Shown here piece after piece: positions 26,612 through 36,780 of a stretch of DNA of 64,000 bases; positions within the stretch are counted from its first letter, which is position 1; the number at the start of each line of letters is the position of its first letter. The notes under the pieces were generated by a model. That model was not told where the DNA came from. It made no database searches and saw nothing but the letters and a program-made list of their open reading frames with translations. Position numbers and translations under genes: made by a program. The stretch comes from Limimaricola sp964022235 (GTDB lineage: Bacteria; Pseudomonadota; Alphaproteobacteria; Rhodobacterales; Rhodobacteraceae). The stretch covers positions 372,001 to 436,000 of the forward strand of contig NZ_CAXHZL010000002.1 in assembly GCF_964022235.1 (NCBI RefSeq). Reading direction: 5' to 3'.

Positions 26612-27369
26612 TCACGAGCGAATGCGCCAGCCAGTGCGGAAAATAAGCCAGATGACCCCGAGGCAGATCGCCGTGAACAGGCTGATCGCCGCGAGGCTCA
26701 CCGCGATCGACACGTCGGCCTGCCCGAAGAACGACCAGCGAAAGCCCGAGATCAGATAAACTACAGGATTGAACCGGGTGACGATCTGCCAAGCCGGGGG
26801 CAGCATCGAGATCGAGTAGAAACTGCCGCCGAGGAACACCAGCGGCGTGATGATCAAAAGCGGGATCAGCTGCAGCTGTTCGAAGTTCTTGGCCCAGATG
26901 CCGATGATGAATCCCAAGAGCGCAAAGCTGATGCAGGTCAGCAGCAGGAAGGCCAGCATCGCCAGAGGGTGCTGGATCGTGAAATCCACGAAGAGGAACG
27001 AGGTGGCCAGGATCACGAGACCGATGAACAGCGCCTTGGTCGCCGCCGCCCCGACGAAGCCGAGCGTCACCTCCAGAAAGCTGAGCGGGGCCGAGAGGTA
27101 TTCGTACATCGTCCCGATGAACTTCGGAAAATAGATCGCAAAGCTGGCGTTCGAGGTGGCCTGTGTCATCACCGAGAGCATGATCAGTCCGGGAATGATG
27201 AAGGCCGCGTAATCAACCCCCTCGACCTGATCCATGCGGCTGCCGATGGCCGAGCCGAAGACCACGAAGTAGAGCGAGGTCGAGATGACGGGCGAGATGA
27301 AGCTCTGCAGCAGCGTGCGAAAGAAGCGGGCCATCTCGGCCTTGTAGATCGCGGATACGGCGCCGAGGT

Positions 27370-27373
<4 letters not shown>
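26612..27373 (-). CDS. ABC-2 type transporter permease
   Basis: A 253-aa permease with six predicted helices and the ABC-2 family blocks FGSAIGSRM, YAAFIIPGLIMLSVM and PLVFLGGSFYSISMLP. Such permeases export drugs, lipids or polysaccharides. Its start overlaps the stop of the ATPase gene by four bases, so the two form one exporter. The substrate is not evident. It sits beside, but is separate from, the EPS locus. Confidence 0.92.
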
Positions 27374-28299
<926 letters not shown>

Positions 28300-28412
28300 C
28301 TGGAAGCGCCTTTCTAGGGATCGTGGCGACGATAGCTCTGGCCCGCCCCCTGCGAAACCCCGCCCGCGGCCGATCTCCGCGCGCCAACGCACACACCAGT
28401 CTCGGGAACCGA

Positions 28413-29165
28413 TCAGTCGTGGCGCATCCGCCAGGCCCGGAGCGCATGGCCCGGCAGGATCGCCGCGCAGCGCACGTAGCGCCCGGCGAGCCGCGCCGGA
28501 TCCGAGCCCGCCCGCCACAACCATTCGAGCGCCAACCGGCGCACGAGGCGCGGCGCGCGGCGTTGCGAACCTGCAAGGAAATCGAGCCCTGCACCGATCG
28601 ACACGAAGCCCATGCCGGGATGCAGATCCCGTCCCCGCGCGGCAAGCTGCTCCTGCTTGGGCGCGCCAAGCGCGAGAAACACGAGGCCCGCGCCGCTTTC
28701 GGCCACGGCATCGAGCGCCGCCTTGGCCTCCGCGCCGTTCGGGTCGAAACCCATCGTCGGCGCGATTCGGGCCGCGACCCGCAGCCCCGGTACAAGCTGC
28801 TGCAGAGCCTTGGCCGCGCGAGCGAGGCTTTCGGTGGTCCCGCCGATGAAGGCCAATGCCACGTCCTGTTGCACCGCCTCGCGCGCCAGTGGCACGATCA
28901 GGTCGGCCCCGGGCAAGAGCGCCACTTCACGCCCTGCCAGACGCGACAGCCAGACCACTGGGTTGCCATCGGCCGTGATCAACTCGTGGCGCACATAGGC
29001 CTCGAAGAAGCCCCGGTCGCGGCGCAGCTTCACGAGATGGTCGAGATTGAGTGTGGCCAGAGCGAAACCTTCATCGCGCCTGAAGCGATCCGCGACGTCG
29101 CTCAACAAAGCGGCCTGCCCGGTCACATTGACCCGGACCGCTCCGATACCGAAACGGAATTCCAT
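28413..29165 (-). CDS. WecG/TagA/CpsF family glycosyltransferase
   Basis: A 250-aa GT26 family enzyme that adds a sugar (often ManNAcA or a hexose) to a lipid-linked acceptor in surface-polysaccharide synthesis. Signature blocks are TLNLDHLVKL, ITADGNPVVW, FIGGTTESL and LGAPKQE near the C-terminus. The start is the ATG at 29165. It is divergent from the EPS plus-strand operon across 243 bases that must hold both promoters, which ties it to that locus. Confidence 0.88.
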   Translation of the reverse strand: MEFRFGIGAVRVNVTGQAALLSDVADRFRRDEGFALATLNLDHLVKLRRDRGFFEAYVRHELITADGNPVVWLSRLAGREVALLPGADLIVPLAREAVQQDVALAFIGGTTESLARAAKALQQLVPGLRVAARIAPTMGFDPNGAEAKAALDAVAESGAGLVFLALGAPKQEQLAARGRDLHPGMGFVSIGAGLDFLAGSQRRAPRLVRRLALEWLWRAGSDPARLAGRYVRCAAILPGHALRAWRMRHD

Positions 29166-29408
29166 CGCTCTTATCGAACCTCGTCTCGATATCATTTGCC
29201 GCGAAGCCTCACCGCGCGCTGCGGACCAAATCCCAAGTTCCAGACCATGGACGCGCCGATGTTCCCAGCCTACGGATATTCTAGGCGAAAATGAGGATGA
29301 CCGCTACTTACGCTGCGGAATGGCGAACCGAAGCAAAGGTATACAACCCGTAGTGTCGGCAGCGCCGATAGACGGTCCGGTTCTGTCGAAGGAGGTCGAA
29401 AGCGACGA

Positions 29409-30521
29409 ATGAGCGAAGTGTCCCTTATCGGCTGCGGCTATGTCGCCGACCTCTACATGCGCAGCTTCAAGGCTCATCCCCGAATCCGCGTGCTGGGCGC
29501 CCATGACCGCGATGCTGCGCGACAGGCCGCTTTCTGCGCGCACTGGGGCCTGACGCCACTGCCCGATGCCGCCGCCGCTTGCGCCGCCCTGCCGCATGAC
29601 GGGCTGGTGCTGAACCTCACCAACCCCAAGAGCCACGCCGCGATCACCCGTGGCTGCCTGAGAGCGAGCCGTCACGTCTGGTCGGAAAAGCCGATGGTCA
29701 CCGACATGGAGACCGCGCGCGAGTTGCACGACCTTGCCCGCGCGCGCGGGCTGCAGCTGGCCACCGCCCCCTCCTCTGTGCTGTCGCAATCGGCCCAGGG
29801 CCTTGGCCGGGCGCTGCGCATGGGCGTGGGCGGCCCGCCGCGACTGATATATGCCGAGCTCGACGACGGCTTTGTGCCCCGCGCACCTTATCACAGCTGG
29901 GCCAGCGAGAGCGGCGCGCCATGGCCCGCCGAGGACGAGTTCGCCACCGGCTGCACGCTGGAGCATGCGGGCTACTGGCTGTCGTGGCTCATCGCGCATT
30001 TCGGCCCCGTGGCGCGGGTGGTCGCGGCGGCGGCCGAGGTGATCCCCGACAAGCCGGGCGTGCGCCGCGCGGCGCCGGATTTCTCGGTGGCGGCGCTGTT
30101 TTTCGAAAGCGGCCCCGTGGCGCGGCTCACCTGCTCGATCGCGGCCCCGCATGATCATAGGCTGCGGGTGATCGGCGATGAGGGCGTGATCGAGGTAGCC
30201 CGGGCCTGGGACAACCACGCCCCCGTGCGCTACCGCCGCCGGATGCGCCTGCGCCGCCGCCTGTTGGAGAGCCCGCTGGTGCGCGATGTCTCGCTCAAGG
30301 GCGCGCATCAGTCCAAGCCCGGACGGCGCGGGGCCGCGAAGATGGATTTCGCGCTGGGCCCTATCGAGATGCTCGACGCCATTTCGCAGGGCCGCGAAAG
30401 TCGGCTCGCAGGCGCCTATGCGCTGCATCTGACCGAGGTGACGCTGGCCATTCAAGAGGGCGCGGTGCGCGAGATGACGACACGCTGCGATCCGATGGAG
30501 CCGATGCCTTGGGCGCTGTGA
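29409..30521 (+). CDS. Gfo/Idh/MocA family oxidoreductase
   Basis: A 370-aa NAD(P)-dependent sugar oxidoreductase. N-terminal Rossmann motif LIGCGYVADLY, catalytic EKP motif (VWSEKPM) and the C-terminal alpha/beta domain typical of the family. Preceded by GGAGG at good spacing. It is the first gene of the plus-strand EPS operon and probably makes or modifies a nucleotide sugar for the polymer. The next gene overlaps its stop. Confidence 0.88.
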   Translation: MSEVSLIGCGYVADLYMRSFKAHPRIRVLGAHDRDAARQAAFCAHWGLTPLPDAAAACAALPHDGLVLNLTNPKSHAAITRGCLRASRHVWSEKPMVTDMETARELHDLARARGLQLATAPSSVLSQSAQGLGRALRMGVGGPPRLIYAELDDGFVPRAPYHSWASESGAPWPAEDEFATGCTLEHAGYWLSWLIAHFGPVARVVAAAAEVIPDKPGVRRAAPDFSVAALFFESGPVARLTCSIAAPHDHRLRVIGDEGVIEVARAWDNHAPVRYRRRMRLRRRLLESPLVRDVSLKGAHQSKPGRRGAAKMDFALGPIEMLDAISQGRESRLAGAYALHLTEVTLAIQEGAVREMTTRCDPMEPMPWAL

Positions 30522-31447
30522 TCGCCATTACCGGCGCGGGCGGGTTTCTGGGCCGCGCCGTGGTGGCCCGCGCGCGGGCCGCCGGCCATCCGGTGCGGGC
30601 GATCCTGCGTGGCGCGGTGCCGCCCGAATGGGCCGCCGATCCCGGTATCGAGGTGGTCCGCGCCGATCTCGAGCGCGGCATCCCCACCTGCGACGGCGTC
30701 GCGACGGTGATCCACGCCGCCGCGCGCATGGATGGCGACGACGCGGCGCAGATGCAGGCCACCGTGGCCCCGAGTGCCGCGCTGCTGGAACGTGCGGCGC
30801 AGGCCGGGGCGCGGCTGGTGCTGGTCAGTTCGATCTCGGTGTTGGGGACGCAAGACCTCGCGCCCCTCGACCTCGTGGACGAGACCACGCCGATGGAACA
30901 GCACCCGGAGACGCGGGATGCCTATGCCCGCGCCAAGATCGCGCAAGAGCGCGACGCCCGGGAGATCGCCGCGCGCCACGGCGTGCCGCTGCGGATCGTG
31001 CGGCCCGGCGCGATCTTCGGTCCGGGCCGGTTATGGAACGGGCATATGGGGCTGTCGCTCGGGCCGCTCACGCTTGGGCCGCGCCATGCGGGCGAGCTAC
31101 CGCTGTGCTGGCTGCGGCATGCGGCGCAGATCCTCGTGCTTGCCGCCACGACACCGCAGGCGGAGGCTTTGGAAGTGATCCACGCGCTCGACGACGACCG
31201 GCCCGACCGGGCGCGCTATCTTTCGGCGCTGGGACGGCGCGGCCTGCCGCTGGGATGGCGCGGCTTTGACGCAGCCGCCGGGATGCTGGCCCCGCTCGGC
31301 TCCCGCCTGCCCGGCCTCTTGCGCCGCGAGACCCTGCGCGCGCGGCTGATGCCGCTGCGCTATGCCAACGCCCGCGCCCACGCGCTGGGGTTCAAGGCCG
31401 AGGCCGGGTTCGAAGCGGCGATGGCAGACGCGCGGGGCATGGCATGA
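30518..31447 (+). CDS. NAD-dependent epimerase/dehydratase family protein
   Basis: A 309-aa extended SDR. The cofactor motif is GAGGFLG at the very N-terminus, the catalytic Tyr-Lys pair is in DAYARAKI, and RPGAIFGPGR is the substrate block. The GTG at 30518 overlaps the previous stop (GTGA). Likely role: modification of a nucleotide sugar for EPS assembly. The particular reaction is not readable. Confidence 0.88.
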   Translation: MIAITGAGGFLGRAVVARARAAGHPVRAILRGAVPPEWAADPGIEVVRADLERGIPTCDGVATVIHAAARMDGDDAAQMQATVAPSAALLERAAQAGARLVLVSSISVLGTQDLAPLDLVDETTPMEQHPETRDAYARAKIAQERDAREIAARHGVPLRIVRPGAIFGPGRLWNGHMGLSLGPLTLGPRHAGELPLCWLRHAAQILVLAATTPQAEALEVIHALDDDRPDRARYLSALGRRGLPLGWRGFDAAAGMLAPLGSRLPGLLRRETLRARLMPLRYANARAHALGFKAEAGFEAAMADARGMA

Positions 31448-32685
31448 GCGCGCCCGGCCCGGTGATGTGGCTCACCGGCGAATACCCCCGCGCCACCGAC
31501 ACCTTTATCCAACGCGAAGTCGCGGCGCTGCGCGGCCTCGGCGTGACGGTGGAGACGGCTTCGGTGCGGCGCACCGACCCTTCGCACCACGTCGGCCCCG
31601 AGCAGCGCGCCGAGGCCGCCGCCACGTTCCACCTGCTGGAGACAGCACTCCACCCGTGGCGCATGACCCGGGCCAAGCTCTCGGCGCTGCGCCACCCCCG
31701 CCGCTTTGCCCGCGCATTGGCGCTGGCTTGGCGCACCGCACCCAAGGGCCTCAAGGGCCGCATCTACAACCTCGTCTATTTCGGCGAGGCGCTGGTGCTG
31801 GCGAACCGCATGAAGGCGCGTGGCATCACCCATCTGCACAACCACATCGCCAAATCCTCGGGCACGGTGGCGATGCTTGCCTCGGAGGCGTCGGGCGTGC
31901 CGCACAGCTTCACCCTGCATGGCCCCGACATCTTCTTTGCGCCCGAGCACTGGGCTTTGGGCGAAAAGATCGCCCGTGCCCGCTTTGTCGCCTGCATTTC
32001 CGATTTCGCGCGCGCGCAAGCGATGCTGTTCTCGGACCCCGCGCATTGGCCCAAGCTGCACGTGGTGCATTGCGGCGTCGATCCCGCGCGCTACGCCGAG
32101 GCCCCTGCCGCGCCGGACGACCGCCTGCTCTTCGTGGGCCGTCTCTCGGCGGTCAAGGGCGTCGCGGTGCTGCTGCATGCGCTGGCGCAGGCGCGCGAGA
32201 CACGTCCCGCTCTCACCCTCGACCTGATCGGCGATGGCGAGGCGCGCGGTGCGCTGGAGGCGCTGGCGCGCGATCTGGGGCTGGCAGAGGCGGTGCGCTT
32301 TCACGGCTACCAAGGTCAGGCCGAGGTGGCGCGCGCCCTGCGGAATACCGGCGTGCTGGTGCTGCCGTCCTTTGCCGAAGGCGTACCGGTGGTCCTGATG
32401 GAGGCGATGGCGGCGGCGCGGCCGGTGATCGCCACCCGGGTCGGCGGCGTGTCCGAGCTGGTCGAGGACCACCGGTCCGGCCTGCTGGTGCCGCCCGGTG
32501 CCCAGGCACCGCTGGCGTCGGCGATCGCCGCGCTTGCCGGTGACGCGACGCAGCGCGCGGCGATGGGGGCGCATGGGCGCGCGGCGGTCATCGCGGGATT
32601 CGACGCCGAGCGAGAGGCCGCGCGCCTGCTCAGCTTGCTGCGCCACGGCCCCGGCGGGCCGATCCGCCCCGAGCCCGCCGCATGA
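31444..32685 (+). CDS. GT4-family glycosyltransferase
   Basis: A 413-aa GT-B fold enzyme. The C-terminal Rossmann half has RLLFVGRLSAVKGVAVLLHA, and PSFAEGVPVVLMEAMAAARPVIA, the E(x7)E retaining-glycosyltransferase motif. The N-terminal half has LHNHIAKSS and HSFTLHGPD. It is translationally coupled on both sides by ATGA overlaps. Expected to add a sugar from a nucleotide donor to the EPS repeat unit. Confidence 0.92.
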   Translation: MSAPGPVMWLTGEYPRATDTFIQREVAALRGLGVTVETASVRRTDPSHHVGPEQRAEAAATFHLLETALHPWRMTRAKLSALRHPRRFARALALAWRTAPKGLKGRIYNLVYFGEALVLANRMKARGITHLHNHIAKSSGTVAMLASEASGVPHSFTLHGPDIFFAPEHWALGEKIARARFVACISDFARAQAMLFSDPAHWPKLHVVHCGVDPARYAEAPAAPDDRLLFVGRLSAVKGVAVLLHALAQARETRPALTLDLIGDGEARGALEALARDLGLAEAVRFHGYQGQAEVARALRNTGVLVLPSFAEGVPVVLMEAMAAARPVIATRVGGVSELVEDHRSGLLVPPGAQAPLASAIAALAGDATQRAAMGAHGRAAVIAGFDAEREAARLLSLLRHGPGGPIRPEPAA

Positions 32686-33656
32686 GCGCGCGGATCGGAG
32701 TCGTCGCAATCGGCCGCAACGAGGGCGCGCGGCTGAAGCGCTGTCTGGCCTCGCTCGCGGGCACGGGCGCATCCGTGGTCTACGTGGACTCGGGCTCGAC
32801 CGACGACAGCCTCGCGATCGCGCGCGCCGCTGGCGCGCGGGTGGTCGAGCTCGACGCCAATGCCCCTTTCACCGCCGCCCGCGCCCGCAACGCGGGCTTT
32901 GCCGCGCTGCGCGAGGCGGGCTTGCCCGAGGTGGTGCAGTTCATCGACGGCGATTGCGCTCTCGATCCGGGCTGGCTCGCGACCGGCGCGGCGGCCCTGG
33001 CCGCAGATCCGGGCATCGGCATCGTCACCGGCTGGCGCACCGAACTGGCCCCCGAGGCCACGCTCTACAATGCCATGGCCGAATGGGAATGGCACCGACC
33101 GCCGGGCGACATCCCGGCTTGCGGCGGCGACATGATGCTGCGCGCGGCGCAGTTCGAGGCCTTGGGCGGCTTTGACGGGGCAATCATCTGCTCGGAAGAC
33201 GAAGACCTGTGCCTGCGGGTGCGCGCGGAAGGCCTGCGGGTGCACCGCCTGCCACGGATCATGACCCGTCACGACATGGCGATGACGCGGCTGGGCCAAT
33301 GGTGGCGGCGCTCGGTGCGCGCGGGCCACGGCTTTGCCGAAGTGGGCGACCGTCATCCGGGCCATTTCGCGGCCGAGCGTCGCCGGGTCCGCGCCTGGGG
33401 GATGGCGCTGCCGATGGGGGCGATTCTGGGAGGGGCCGCGCTTGGCCCGGCCGTGCCCTTGGGCGCGCTGATGCTCTATGCCGCGAGTTGGGCGCGCAGC
33501 ACGCGCATGCTGCGCCGCGAGGGACAGGATGCGCGGCGGGCGGCCGGGCTGGCAGCGCTCCTGACGCTGTCCAAGTTGCCCAATGCCCAAGGCATGATCA
33601 CCTACCGCCTGCGCCGCCTGCGTGGAGGCGAAATGCGGCTTATCGAATACAGATGA
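32682..33656 (+). CDS. GT2-family glycosyltransferase
   Basis: A 324-aa GT-A enzyme. Nucleotide-binding N-terminus GVVAIGRNEGARLKRCLASL, VYVDSGSTDDS, donor/metal motif FIDGDC (DxD-like), and a later SEDEDLCLRVR (ED motif). A hydrophobic C-terminal helix region (PMGAILGGAALGPAVPLGALM) may anchor it to the membrane. It overlaps the GT4 gene by four bases. Confidence 0.92.
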   Translation: MSARIGVVAIGRNEGARLKRCLASLAGTGASVVYVDSGSTDDSLAIARAAGARVVELDANAPFTAARARNAGFAALREAGLPEVVQFIDGDCALDPGWLATGAAALAADPGIGIVTGWRTELAPEATLYNAMAEWEWHRPPGDIPACGGDMMLRAAQFEALGGFDGAIICSEDEDLCLRVRAEGLRVHRLPRIMTRHDMAMTRLGQWWRRSVRAGHGFAEVGDRHPGHFAAERRRVRAWGMALPMGAILGGAALGPAVPLGALMLYAASWARSTRMLRREGQDARRAAGLAALLTLSKLPNAQGMITYRLRRLRGGEMRLIEYR

Positions 33657-33751
33657 AGCGCGGCCGCGCAGAGCTGCGATCGAGGCTTATTCCCGCCCCA
33701 CTTTCCGGGCTATTCTAGGCCCTGTTGAGCGGGTGACGAGGATCGGTAACG

Positions 33752-34687
33752 ATGAGCGAACGCAGCAGACGGGACGGGCGCAGACGTCTGGACGCAGGCG
33801 CGCGCGCCGCGATTCTCGACCGGGTCGCAGCCCTCGAGCCGCAGGACGCACCGCCGGACGTGTCGAAGGCGCCCGTACGGCAGACCGAGCCGGTGCAGCC
33901 CGATGCCACCACGCGCGCATTGCGCGCCGCCGTGCTTGGCAACGAAGAAGCCTTGTTGCCGCAGTTGCACGACCTGTGGGGCAGCCTGCGCCGCATCCCG
34001 GTCGATGAGGCGACCCTCGAAAGCAACCTCGTCATTACGGCAAGCCGCCGCGATCCGGCCCACGCCGCCTTCGATCTGCTGCGCACGCGGCTGTTACAGG
34101 CGCTCGATGAACATGGCTGGAAACGGGTGGCGATCACCTCGCCCACGCGCGGCTGCGGCAAAACCTTTACCGCCGCCAACCTTGCCATCGCGCTGTCGCG
34201 CTATGAGAACCGGCGCACGGTGCTGCTCGATTTCGACATGCGCGCGCCGGGGCTGTCGGAGGTGCTGGGCCTGCCCGCCCCCGGCCCGATCTCGGACTGG
34301 ATTCGCGGCGTCACATCGAGCGGTACGCATCTGCAACGGCTCGGGCAGAACCTGCTCGGCATAGGCGGCCTCGCGGTCGGCCTCAACGACAAGGTCGAGA
34401 CCTATCCCGCCGAACTGCTGCAGGACCCCAAGGCTGGCATGGTGCTCGACCAGATGCAGGAGGAGCTCGCTCCCGATGCGGTGCTGTTCGACCTGCCACC
34501 GGCCCTCAGCCATGACGATGTCACCGCATTCCGCCAGCGCTATGACTGCGTGCTGATGGTGGTCGGCGGCGGGCGCAACAGCGCCGAGCAGATCCGCGAG
34601 GCGGTGCGCCGCATCGGTGACGACAAGCCAATTCTCGGGATGGTCCTCAACCGGGCCGAAGAGGAACACGCCTCGGGCACCGGCTGA
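33752..34687 (+). CDS. CpsD/CapB-like polysaccharide biosynthesis ATPase
   Basis: A 311-aa cytoplasmic P-loop protein of the bacterial tyrosine-kinase type. Walker A is PTRGCGKTF (131-139) and Walker A' is TVLLDFDMRAPG (156-167). It lacks the C-terminal tyrosine cluster of true autokinases and has a 90-residue polar N-terminal extension. It would pair with the membrane Wzz-like protein encoded tail-to-tail on the other strand to control polymer length or export. Last gene of the plus operon. Confidence 0.87.
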   Translation: MSERSRRDGRRRLDAGARAAILDRVAALEPQDAPPDVSKAPVRQTEPVQPDATTRALRAAVLGNEEALLPQLHDLWGSLRRIPVDEATLESNLVITASRRDPAHAAFDLLRTRLLQALDEHGWKRVAITSPTRGCGKTFTAANLAIALSRYENRRTVLLDFDMRAPGLSEVLGLPAPGPISDWIRGVTSSGTHLQRLGQNLLGIGGLAVGLNDKVETYPAELLQDPKAGMVLDQMQEELAPDAVLFDLPPALSHDDVTAFRQRYDCVLMVVGGGRNSAEQIREAVRRIGDDKPILGMVLNRAEEEHASGTG

Positions 34688-34709
34688 TCCGCCGGGCCGG
34701 GTCGAGACC

Positions 34710-35975
34710 TCAGGCGGGGGCCTGCCGCCACCAGCCCCGCAGCCGCCGAACACGCTCCCACTGACGCGAGAACATCTTCGCCTCACGGCGGCGTACGCGG
34801 CGCGCACGTCGGCGCGCCTGCCGCCGGTCGATCTCGGGGATCACAACCACCGCGCGCACGCCCAAGGCACGTTCCAGCTGCGCCGCCGTGCGGATCTGCG
34901 GGTTCACCACCTCGAGCGACAGCGCCAGCGCCAGCGCCGCAAGCAGCACCCCCACCCCTCCGGCGGCCGCGATCTTGCTGCGCGAGGAGGAGGAAGAATA
35001 ATCGGGCGGCACCGCTTTTTCGAGGATCTCGAAGCGCGTGGTTTCATCCCGGCTCTCGAGCAGCTGCGCCATGGCGGCCTCGGTGCGACGGACCGTCACC
35101 GCCGCCAAAGCCTGCTGAAGCTGATCGCGGCGGCGAGCGAAGTCATTGTAGCGCCGTTCGGTCTCGGGCGCTGCGGCAAGGGCGGCCTCGATGCTTTGGA
35201 TGTTGTCCGAGATCAGCCGCCGTTGCTGTTCGAGTAGCGACCGGCGACGCGTCGTCTCGTCGTCGCGCAGCCGGTCCGAACTGGTCTCGAAGGCGATGAC
35301 CTGCTGTTCGAGATCGATGCGCTGGGCCACAAGCCGCGACAGCTGATCACGCTGCACCGCAACGCTGGAGGGCAGCGAATCGAAGTTCTCTTCCTGGAAC
35401 CGGGCGAATTCGGCCTCGAGCGCGCCCAGCTCGTCGCCGAGCCGGGCTTCCTCGGCCTCGAAGAACGCCAGCGTGCGCTCGGTGCGCCCCTCGCGACGGC
35501 TCTGCGCGGCGGCAACGATTTCATCGAGAAGCGCGTTGGCGAGATCGGCCGCGACCTGTCGTTCGCCGACCTCGACGGTGATCGCCAGCCCCGAGGGCAC
35601 GGTTTCGGGCCGCCAGGCCAGCGCCGGATCGACGAGCTTGGTGATCTCGATCGCCCTGCGCATCTGGGTCAGCCGTTCGGAGGGCGGCAGTTCGGCGAAG
35701 AGTTCGAACCTTTCAGCCAGCGTCAGAAGACGATCGCGCGCCATGATCTTCTGCTCGATGAGGTCGAGCTGCGTGTCCGCGACCGCGGCGGCGTCACCGC
35801 CCGCGTCGACCAGCGGCGTTTCGATCTGGATCACCGCCGTCGCCTCGTAGGACGGCGGCCGGGTCAGGGCGAACCATAGCACGAAGGGAATTCCGAGCAG
35901 GCAGACCAGCAGGATCGCCCAAGCCCGTCGGCGCAACGCACCGCGTAGATCGCGCAGCGAGGAAAGATATTCCAT
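34710..35975 (-). CDS. Wzz-like chain-length determinant protein
   Basis: A 421-aa polysaccharide co-polymerase. It has an N-terminal membrane helix (AWAILLVCLLGIPFVLWFAL), a periplasmic region rich in long coiled coils (residues about 150-330) and a second membrane helix (GGVGVLLAALALALSL) before a very basic cytoplasmic tail. No kinase domain is fused; the separate CpsD-like gene ends 22 bases away on the opposite strand. It is the last gene of the minus EPS operon, 73 bases after the PPTase gene. Confidence 0.88.
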   Translation of the reverse strand: MEYLSSLRDLRGALRRRAWAILLVCLLGIPFVLWFALTRPPSYEATAVIQIETPLVDAGGDAAAVADTQLDLIEQKIMARDRLLTLAERFELFAELPPSERLTQMRRAIEITKLVDPALAWRPETVPSGLAITVEVGERQVAADLANALLDEIVAAAQSRREGRTERTLAFFEAEEARLGDELGALEAEFARFQEENFDSLPSSVAVQRDQLSRLVAQRIDLEQQVIAFETSSDRLRDDETTRRRSLLEQQRRLISDNIQSIEAALAAAPETERRYNDFARRRDQLQQALAAVTVRRTEAAMAQLLESRDETTRFEILEKAVPPDYSSSSSRSKIAAAGGVGVLLAALALALSLEVVNPQIRTAAQLERALGVRAVVVIPEIDRRQARRRARRVRRREAKMFSRQWERVRRLRGWWRQAPA

Positions 35976-36048
35976 CAACGACTCCCGTTGCGCGCCGGTG
36001 GCCATCGCCAACCGCGCCGGTCCCATTGCCGCCACACCCAAGCCACAA

Positions 36049-36780
36049 TTAGCGCATCACGGTTCGGCTGACCATGCCGGTCGGGTGGGTCAACTCAGTG
36101 TTGCGCAGCTTGAAACCAAGGTCTGCCTCATCATTGATCGACGGGGCCTCGATCATCACGACAAAGCGCCCGTCAATGATGGCCCAAGCCCCTCGAAACG
36201 CGGTGCCGACCGCATAGGGACCGACCGCCATCCGTAACCGCGCCACAAGCCCGTCACCCACGATCTCGATCCGCATCGCCTCGAAGCCCAGCACGCGGCC
36301 GCTCGCAGGATACTGCGCCTTGTAGGCAGCCTCCTTGGCGGCAAAGACCAGCCGGGCGACCTGGCCCGGGCTGACCCCCGGCACGGGTTGTCCGATCTCA
36401 TCGGTGCTTGCGATCTCGCTCCAAAGCGCGGGATCGAGCGGCGTCGCGGGTTCGATATCGAGGCCCAGTGCCCCCGCGCCTCGCCGCACCACCGCGACCG
36501 CCAGATCCGCGTCGTGGCTGATGCTGCCGCATAGCCCCTCGGGCCAGAGCGGTGCGCGGTCGGGGCGCATCGGGACTGCCATGGCCGGAAGCCCGAGCCG
36601 ACGCATCGCCCGGCGGGCCGCGTCGCGCCCGGCGGCGAACTCGGCACGGCGGGAAGGGATGGCGTGCGCCATCGCCGGGATCTCATGGGGAGCCAGCGCC
36701 CCGCCTGCCCCGATCGGCACCGCGCAGGCCGCGGCCTCGGGCCCGCCCCACGCCTCGATCCAATCCGCGATCTCAGACAT
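36049..36780 (-). CDS. 4'-phosphopantetheinyl transferase (Sfp/EntD-like)
   Basis: A 243-aa enzyme that transfers phosphopantetheine from CoA to carrier-protein serines. Motifs: SISHD (86-90), LGLDIEP (Mg ligands Asp108 and Glu110) and FAAKEAAYKA (Lys149, Glu150, Lys154). Its start overlaps the end of the NRPS gene by eight bases, so it is almost certainly the dedicated activator of the PCP in the NRPS and the ACP in the PKS of this operon. Confidence 0.93.
   Translation of the reverse strand: MSEIADWIEAWGGPEAAACAVPIGAGGALAPHEIPAMAHAIPSRRAEFAAGRDAARRAMRRLGLPAMAVPMRPDRAPLWPEGLCGSISHDADLAVAVVRRGAGALGLDIEPATPLDPALWSEIASTDEIGQPVPGVSPGQVARLVFAAKEAAYKAQYPASGRVLGFEAMRIEIVGDGLVARLRMAVGPYAVGTAFRGAWAIIDGRFVVMIEAPSINDEADLGFKLRNTELTHPTGMVSRTVMR

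Noticed and set aside
32213..33590. Frames opposite the glycosyltransferase genes
   Set aside because: Arg/Pro/Ala-rich shadows of the plus-strand EPS genes.
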